From assembly GCA_017536695.1 (NCBI GenBank), contig JAFXGX010000009.1:1-64000 (forward strand): a stretch of DNA of 64,000 nucleotides. The letters are read 5' to 3'. Made by a program: the position numbers and the translations under genes. The notes beneath the pieces are model-generated. The model had not been told where the DNA came from. It searched no databases and was given only the letters and a program-made list of their open reading frames with translations. This DNA is from Bacteroidaceae bacterium. GTDB lineage: Bacteria > Bacteroidota > Bacteroidia > Bacteroidales > Bacteroidaceae. Positions 58,653-64,000 of the stretch are shown here, piece by piece (position 1 is the first letter of the stretch; every line of letters starts with the position of its first letter).

Positions 58653-58680
58653 ATGTAGCGTGGGTCAACCCACGCTACAT
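58653..58680 (+). terminator. Hairpin after the major subunit gene
   Basis: ATGTAGCGTGGG pairs perfectly with CCCACGCTACAT (12 bp, loop TCAA). The following bases are A-rich, not T-rich, so it may stabilise or process the mRNA, or limit read-through, rather than fully terminate. This would let the stalk gene be expressed above the genes that follow. Confidence 0.7.
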
Positions 58681-58714
58681 AAAACAAAAAACTCTTACTA
58701 TTAAAAAGCACTTA

Positions 58715-58771
58715 GCGTGCCGGTGCAAAGAGAGGCACGTGACTGAAGCCATGACGAGCGGCTTCCACCGG
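58715..58771 (+). promoter_or_regulatory. Structured spacer with two alternative folds
   Basis: Fold A: CCGGTG (58720-58725) pairs with CACCGG (58766-58771) and, inside it, GAAGCC (58745-58750) pairs with GGCTTC (58760-58765). Fold B: CGTGCC (58716-58721) pairs with GGCACG (58734-58739). Both use the CC at 58720-58721, so they exclude each other. The element sits 56 nt before the anchor-like gene. No known riboswitch is recognised. Confidence 0.5.
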
Positions 58772-58827
58772 ATTTGAATTTTCTACTGTGCATATTAAGT
58801 ACGGATAATATATAAAAAGATACAACT

Positions 58828-59862
58828 ATGAACAAATCATTATTTTTGGGTAAAATAGGAGTCCTCTTGGCCCTGCTGGCAGTGATGTTCACATCATGCG
58901 ACAACAGTTTTGTGTATGATGATGAGGGTGACTGTTCAGTACACTACAGAATCAGGTTCAAATATGACAAGAACATGAAGTTTGCCGATGCTTTTGCAAA
59001 CGAGATAACTTCTGTGGCTTTATATGTATTTGACAAGTCGGGTGTGCTGGTATATCAGTGTGCTGAAAACGGTGAGACTCTTTCCGAAGAGAACTATGCA
59101 ATGACCGTAGAACTGAACCCCGGAGAATATGAGATGCTTGCATGGTGTGGTGTAGGTGATGGCGAATCCTTTGTAGTACCTCAGGCAAACGTCGGTGTCA
59201 CTACTAAGGAAGACCTTACATGCAAGATGAACCGCGTTGCTGCAAACGGCCACGGCAAGGTTGAGAAGGACCTTGCTCCTCTTTTCCATGGGGAGATGAA
59301 GGTTGAATTTACAGATGAGCCTGGTGTGCATTATGAGACAATATCTCTTACAAAGAACACCAACGTGGTACGCGTTGTTCTTCAGCAACTTTCAGGTGAG
59401 GATGTGAACCCTGACCTCTTTTCTTTTGAAATTCAGGACTACAACGGTTATATGGCACACGACAACAGTCTGCTGGATGATGAACTTATCATATATAAGC
59501 CTTGGAGCCTCAAAACCGGTAATGCAGACATAGATGCAGATATTTATGATGACCAGACACGTGCCTCTTCAGTAGGTGTTGCAGTTGCTGAGATGACAAC
59601 GGGACGTCTTGTTGAGGGTAACCGCCCGATTCTGGTTGTAAGAAATCTTGAAAAGGGTGATGTTGTTCTCTCTGTACCGCTCATTGACTATGCGCTTCTT
59701 GTCAAGGGTAACTACAACAAGGAAATGAGTGACCAGGAGTATCTCGACCGTCAGGATGAGTACAATATGACATTCTTTCTTGATGAGGCAGGACGCTGGA
59801 TTTCTTCATCTATCATTGTCAACTCCTGGAGAGTTGTATTGAATAACCAGACAATCAATTGA
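58828..59862 (+). CDS. Mfa2/FimB-like pilus anchor lipoprotein
   Basis: The 344-residue lipoprotein (lipobox FTSC, Cys24) resembles the FimB/Mfa2 family, whose members anchor the pilus in the outer membrane and stay lipid-bound. In line with this it has no Arg-Ala site near residue 50; the only such site (TRAS) lies at about 245, in the middle of the chain. The C-terminal strand (SWRVVLNNQTI) resembles that of the major subunit. It starts after the hairpin and structured spacer and is followed within 4 nt by another subunit gene. Confidence 0.8.
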   Translation: MNKSLFLGKIGVLLALLAVMFTSCDNSFVYDDEGDCSVHYRIRFKYDKNMKFADAFANEITSVALYVFDKSGVLVYQCAENGETLSEENYAMTVELNPGEYEMLAWCGVGDGESFVVPQANVGVTTKEDLTCKMNRVAANGHGKVEKDLAPLFHGEMKVEFTDEPGVHYETISLTKNTNVVRVVLQQLSGEDVNPDLFSFEIQDYNGYMAHDNSLLDDELIIYKPWSLKTGNADIDADIYDDQTRASSVGVAVAEMTTGRLVEGNRPILVVRNLEKGDVVLSVPLIDYALLVKGNYNKEMSDQEYLDRQDEYNMTFFLDEAGRWISSSIIVNSWRVVLNNQTIN

Positions 59863-59866
59863 GACT

Positions 59867-61378
59867 ATGTTTAAGAGAGTTATATATACAGTCATCTTGT
59901 CAGTTCTCACCCTGACATCGTGCAACTCTATCATGGATGAGGGCGTTTGCTCCGAAGGCGATGGTATTGTACGCAAGGTGACTTTTACGCTGGCAATGGA
60001 CGAGGAGTCGCGTCGGACAAGGGCTTCATGGGAGAGTGGGTATATCGCGGAGGATGCTGTTGATTATGAGAACAGGATTGCGTATGATGGCCTCAGAGTA
60101 CTCTTCTATACTTCTTCGAACAGATACGTCGGAGAAGTGGCAAATATGATGCATTGGCCTATAAGCGAAACGGAGTACAAGTTCTCGGGTGATGTGACCT
60201 CATTGAACCTGGCTCTTGGAACTGAGTACAAGATTATGGTCCTGGCAAATTGCCCGGAGACTACAACCGATATTAATGGACTCTATTATTCAATAGCGGA
60301 TGCCGATTATCCTAAGGGATATATCCCGATGTGGGGAGTAGGGCTGTTCACTCCTTCCGGAGACGAGTTGCAGGACGCAGGCACAATCGATTTGTTACGT
60401 TCAATGGCCAAGATAGAGGTCGTACTCAGCAATGAGATGCTTGCAAATGGGTATACTCTTGATGAGGTAAGCCTGAACCACTATAATTCAACAGGCTATT
60501 CTCTTCCTAACGGTTGGAACAGTGTTGCAAAAACCATTGAACTGGATCAGGAATATTGTATGAGGGCATATCATAGTCATGTCACATCAGTGTTGCCTCT
60601 GAAGGAGGTTGTGGAGAACAAAAGTTTTTGGGTATATGTACCTGAATTCAATGTGCTGCAAACCAGTGATAACCGTCCGAATCTGAATGTGACTCTCATT
60701 GACGGGACTTCTGTCCCGCTTGAGTTCCCGGGTTCAATAAGGTTCGGCACATATGATGCTAATGGAGAATTGGTCGAGGATAGCGAGGTGAATATTGTCC
60801 GCAACCATATCTACCGTTTCAATATCGTTGGCATCAGCAGTGGACTTGAAATAGAGTACGAGGTGATGGATTGGGAGTATGACGAGGCTGAAAATAAATG
60901 GGAGCGTGGCGAATTCGCATATCCTACATATCATAATCCGGTTGTACCCGATTATCTGAATCCTTCGGCTCCTATAGTTACAGCACCGGTGATGAAGTAC
61001 AATAATGGCGTAAACCCGGAAGAGGATGCTTTTGTCGTATGGTTCAAGATGGGCAAACCGGCAGAGCAGACATGGACACCGGTTCTTAACCAGTCTGAAA
61101 CGGATTATGAGATTAGAGTATACAAGAGTGACAACCCTGCGGTGAGGCTTACAGATCCGGCTGATTGGGTCGCTGATCCAGATCATTGGTATAAAATTGT
61201 AATCCTTCCGTTGAAAGCGGATAATGCTGGTGTAGTTGCAAAATTCGGTATTACTTATACACAGAACTGGATGCCGGACGGCTCCTCGCTATACCTCTTT
61301 ATCAATGGTAAGGTGGATGAGATTGCTTGGCCCGAGAGTGGCGATGACCCTAAAATCATTGAAATAAAACAGATATAA
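59867..61378 (+). CDS. Pilus-associated lipoprotein subunit, tip or minor pilin
   Basis: The 503-residue precursor has a lipobox LTSC (Cys19) and a likely processing site RTRASW with Arg52. The mature chain has a beta-rich pattern with IRF, VRNHIYRFNIVG and DYEVRVYK-type strands and no recognised enzyme motif. It lacks the usual major-subunit C-terminal strand and ends in IIEIKQI, so it is more likely a minor or tip subunit than a stalk one. It starts 4 nt after the anchor gene, so translation is coupled or close. Confidence 0.72.
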   Translation: MFKRVIYTVILSVLTLTSCNSIMDEGVCSEGDGIVRKVTFTLAMDEESRRTRASWESGYIAEDAVDYENRIAYDGLRVLFYTSSNRYVGEVANMMHWPISETEYKFSGDVTSLNLALGTEYKIMVLANCPETTTDINGLYYSIADADYPKGYIPMWGVGLFTPSGDELQDAGTIDLLRSMAKIEVVLSNEMLANGYTLDEVSLNHYNSTGYSLPNGWNSVAKTIELDQEYCMRAYHSHVTSVLPLKEVVENKSFWVYVPEFNVLQTSDNRPNLNVTLIDGTSVPLEFPGSIRFGTYDANGELVEDSEVNIVRNHIYRFNIVGISSGLEIEYEVMDWEYDEAENKWERGEFAYPTYHNPVVPDYLNPSAPIVTAPVMKYNNGVNPEEDAFVVWFKMGKPAEQTWTPVLNQSETDYEIRVYKSDNPAVRLTDPADWVADPDHWYKIVILPLKADNAGVVAKFGITYTQNWMPDGSSLYLFINGKVDEIAWPESGDDPKIIEIKQI

Positions 61379-61398
61379 CATCGTAACTAATGATAATT

Positions 61399-63594
61399 AT
61401 GAAACGCATTATATATTTCCTCTTTTCTGCTGTTGCGGTCATGGCAATGCACTCATGTGTAAACGATGATTTGGATGTGATGTATGAGGATGCGGAAAAT
61501 GACTGTATCTCAATAACAGTAGCTACCGGCAACTTGATGACACGTGCTTCTGTTGCAGACAACGATCTTGAGTCAACGGTCTATCATCTTGATGTCATGA
61601 TATTTGAAGAGAGTGGTGAATACAAGTACAGTGAACGTATCAGCGTCACTCCTTCTTCACAGGGTATCGTAAGGCTTGGCCTAAAACGCTCCGGCTTCTT
61701 TACTGTGAATGCGAAGTATTATGTATATGTGATTGCGAACAGCGAACATCCCGAAAATGTTTTCGCAAATCTTGAGGATGTTGATGCCTTGCATGCCCTC
61801 AATCAGGAGAATGAGCGTATACATATTACCGGTTCAACAGTAGAAAGTGCTCCGCAGAGTTTCCTTATGGATGGTACAGCGTTCATCAAAGGCGAATCTG
61901 AGCCGGCAATGCCCTCTGCAATAATCCTTTATGACGGTGTTGACAAGAATAAGACCGAGCTGAAAGTCAACCTTCGTCGTGCTGCAGCCAAGATAGAGGT
62001 GGAACTGGTAAGCGGAAACGACGTCAAGTTCGTCAGGAACGAGCATATAGGCTACTATCTCCGTAATATGCCCTACAGCACTGCAGTAATTCCTTATGCC
62101 GATCCAACAGAAAAACCGCAGCCACTGTTGCGTACTCCTGACAAGACTACGGGCCGCTATTTTACATGGCTTGCCAACAATTCGGTCAATTCCGATACTG
62201 TCAAGATTACAGCATACGTGTACAGCCACTCATGGAGCAACAACGAGTTCTTTGAAAGAGGTACCTCGTTGATTGTGAATATTCCTGTTGAGTATAACGG
62301 CAGCTCGTTTTCAAACAGTTACTACCAGATTGCATTGCGCCCTAAGGATGCCTTGGAATTCAAGCGGAACAACTACTATAAGGTTACGGGCATAATTAAT
62401 GCTCCCGGTGCCGAGGAGGAGTCTGTTCCTGTTGAGATTGCCGACCTGAAATATGTTGTCCGTGACTGGACTGTAGTAAATGTTGATGTCAATGGCGAGA
62501 ATGCTCCGGTGTATCTTACCGTTAACCGCGATACCTTGAGAATGCACAATGAGAAAATAGATTCCACAACATTGCTTTTCTCATCATCATCTGATGTTAC
62601 GGTATCTCTCTTGAATAACTCCTTGAACTACCCTTATTATATCGACAAGTTCGGACAGAAACAGAAATATAATAGCAGTGACATAAGTGGCAGTGCTACG
62701 GGTATTTCGGGAAACATTACAGTTGAAAGCCCGGTCCCTACGAACAATACAATACGTTACTTCATGTTCGAGGTAAGGAATGCAGAGGGGCTCAAGGATA
62801 CAGTTTGGGTTGAGCAGTATCCGCTTATCTACATCACAAATCAGCAGGGATGGTACTCTTATCGCGATGATTTCAAGGATGATGATGCAAGGCCTACAAC
62901 ATACGAGTATAGAGGTGACAGACTTGTGAATATAAGTTTTACCAGAGGATGGCAGGGCGGAAGTTATGTCTATGGCTACTCCTATGGTACAGACTATAAC
63001 GAGGGTTTCTGGAGGTCTAAGGTCGCTGAACCACTTTCTAATGGTATGTCTAATATATCATATTACAGGTGGAATAACTACAATGCTGATCCCGATATTG
63101 AAACAGCTGAATCAAACGGAAATGCGCGTATGTACCATGTGAGAGTTACATCAACATCTGATAAGTATAAAGTGGGCCGTCCAAGAATGACATCCGATGG
63201 ATATACTGATCCGGGTGCTGACAATAAACTGCTCGTTTCCCCATCGTTCATGATTGCTTCCCGCCTTGGTTTTATAAACTCGAATGCAGGTGGAATCACG
63301 TATGCGAATACCGATGCTTTGAAGATTGAACTCTACCGTAATCACTGTGCAAATTATGTAGAGGTCTACAAGGATGATAATGGCAATAAGGTTATCTTGG
63401 ATGACTGGCGTTTGCCTACAGAAGCAGAACTGAAGATAATTATGGATATCCAGGGTACGGGTGCTGATGCCGAAGCGATTGACTATCTGCTCAATGCAAG
63501 ATATTATGTGTCGGCAAGCGGACCGGTTCATAATAGCAAGAACACAACACAAGGAACTGCAGGACGTTGTGTACGCGATGCTTATGTAAAATGA
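61399..63594 (+). CDS. Large pilus-associated lipoprotein, candidate tip adhesin
   Basis: The 731-residue precursor has a lipobox (MHSC, Cys20) and the likely processing site MTRAS with Arg49. The middle carries the beta-rich pattern of Mfa-type subunits up to about residue 350. The C-terminal third resembles DUF1566/FISUMP-type domains (DDWRLPTEAELKIIM near 675 and RCVRDAY at the end), which are found at the surface end of Bacteroidota proteins. Size and an extra C-terminal domain make it a candidate tip adhesin. ATG 61399 is chosen over 61390 because of the signal sequence. Confidence 0.72.
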   Translation: MKRIIYFLFSAVAVMAMHSCVNDDLDVMYEDAENDCISITVATGNLMTRASVADNDLESTVYHLDVMIFEESGEYKYSERISVTPSSQGIVRLGLKRSGFFTVNAKYYVYVIANSEHPENVFANLEDVDALHALNQENERIHITGSTVESAPQSFLMDGTAFIKGESEPAMPSAIILYDGVDKNKTELKVNLRRAAAKIEVELVSGNDVKFVRNEHIGYYLRNMPYSTAVIPYADPTEKPQPLLRTPDKTTGRYFTWLANNSVNSDTVKITAYVYSHSWSNNEFFERGTSLIVNIPVEYNGSSFSNSYYQIALRPKDALEFKRNNYYKVTGIINAPGAEEESVPVEIADLKYVVRDWTVVNVDVNGENAPVYLTVNRDTLRMHNEKIDSTTLLFSSSSDVTVSLLNNSLNYPYYIDKFGQKQKYNSSDISGSATGISGNITVESPVPTNNTIRYFMFEVRNAEGLKDTVWVEQYPLIYITNQQGWYSYRDDFKDDDARPTTYEYRGDRLVNISFTRGWQGGSYVYGYSYGTDYNEGFWRSKVAEPLSNGMSNISYYRWNNYNADPDIETAESNGNARMYHVRVTSTSDKYKVGRPRMTSDGYTDPGADNKLLVSPSFMIASRLGFINSNAGGITYANTDALKIELYRNHCANYVEVYKDDNGNKVILDDWRLPTEAELKIIMDIQGTGADAEAIDYLLNARYYVSASGPVHNSKNTTQGTAGRCVRDAYVK

Positions 63595-63632
63595 TAATTG
63601 TATACCAATAACTAACGGTGAAATTAAAGACT

Positions 63633-64000
63633 ATGAAAAAGAAATTCTTAAATATTTTAGTTGCGGCATTAGGTGCTGTGGCGGTTCTTGTGTCATGTAC
63701 TCAGGATGATATACCGCAGGTGTCTGTAGTTCCCGACGGGTATATGAGTATCAGCTTCAGCGCGGGAGCTTCGGATATGAAAAAGGTCGAAGTGCGTGCG
63801 GTTGACCCTGACGGTGTTGACGTGCAGAATATGACGCTTTTCTGTTTTAATCCTTATGGTCTGTTCATTGCATCGGTGAATGCGACTCCGGTTCCTACAT
63901 CGGGAACAACAGGAAACTTTAGCGCAAATGTTCCGGAAGAGACCCGGATAATACACTTTGTGGCTAACCAGAATCCCAGTCTCTACAATGACGAAGATTT
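63633..64000 (+). CDS. Pilus-associated lipoprotein, cut by the window end
   Basis: The first 122 residues are visible: signal sequence with lipobox LVSC (Cys22), then a site VEVRAVDP with Arg55 that fits the processing pattern of its neighbours. The frame is open to the last base and no stop is seen. It is the last visible gene of the pilus transcript, 38 nt after the preceding stop. Confidence 0.72.
   Translation, partial: MKKKFLNILVAALGAVAVLVSCTQDDIPQVSVVPDGYMSISFSAGASDMKKVEVRAVDPDGVDVQNMTLFCFNPYGLFIASVNATPVPTSGTTGNFSANVPEETRIIHFVANQNPSLYNDED

Noticed and set aside
52680..64000. Pilus region as a mobile island
   Set aside because: No integrase of its own, attachment site, transposase or flanking repeat was found; xerC nearby is the housekeeping recombinase in a conserved gene trio.

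Overview
The window is chromosomal DNA from a member of the order Bacteroidales (Bacteroidota). The evidence is the gene content (fused SecDF, DUF2851 and OstA-like proteins, an Mfa1/FimA-type pilus locus, DUF3575/DUF3868 proteins, the rpsU-xerC-hpf trio) and promoters of the form TTTG-N19/20-TAnnTTTG in place of E. coli-type boxes. The genus cannot be fixed from the sequence alone.

Left to right: 1-6.4 kb holds a 59-nt tandem repeat, the mlaE/mlaF-like lipid transporter pair (minus), lptB, and tig-clpP-clpX. At 6.4-6.7 kb there is an array of about 77 nt repeat units rich in hairpins. Next come recQ and guaB, then an outer-membrane biogenesis run (PpiC-like, SurA-like lipoprotein, SurA-like, OstA-like, a small membrane protein) ending in mutL, then an OmpA-family porin. 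Two identical tRNA-Val genes precede purB-rluB-asnS, a GDP-mannose pyrophosphorylase, a lytic transglycosylase (minus), an RlmL-like methyltransferase and purD followed by two small membrane proteins. A minus-strand operon follows: argS, RNase H, two LtaS-family sulfatases, radical SAM. Then two rhomboid proteases, secDF, DUF2851 (minus), a 7TM-HD phosphohydrolase (minus), gltX-waaA, mdh, and rpsU-xerC-hpf.

From about 52.7 kb to the right edge lies the accessory part: a membrane-linked AraC-type regulator, two small unrecognised ORFs, DUF3575 and DUF3868 proteins, and a series of lipoprotein pilus subunits (Mfa1-like major subunit, Mfa2/FimB-like anchor, and at least three further subunits, the last cut by the window end). 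Together these make a type V (Mfa/Fim) pilus locus. Four of the five subunits carry an Arg-Ala site at residues 49-56, where an Arg-specific protease would cleave; the anchor-like one lacks it there.

Most of the window is conserved housekeeping sequence. The least explained items are the structured spacer between the pilus major subunit and anchor genes, the hairpin that buries the xerC start codon, the two repeat arrays, and the Arg/Gly-rich tails on two rRNA-modifying enzymes. I found no phage, insertion sequence, CRISPR array, rRNA operon or recognisable defence system.
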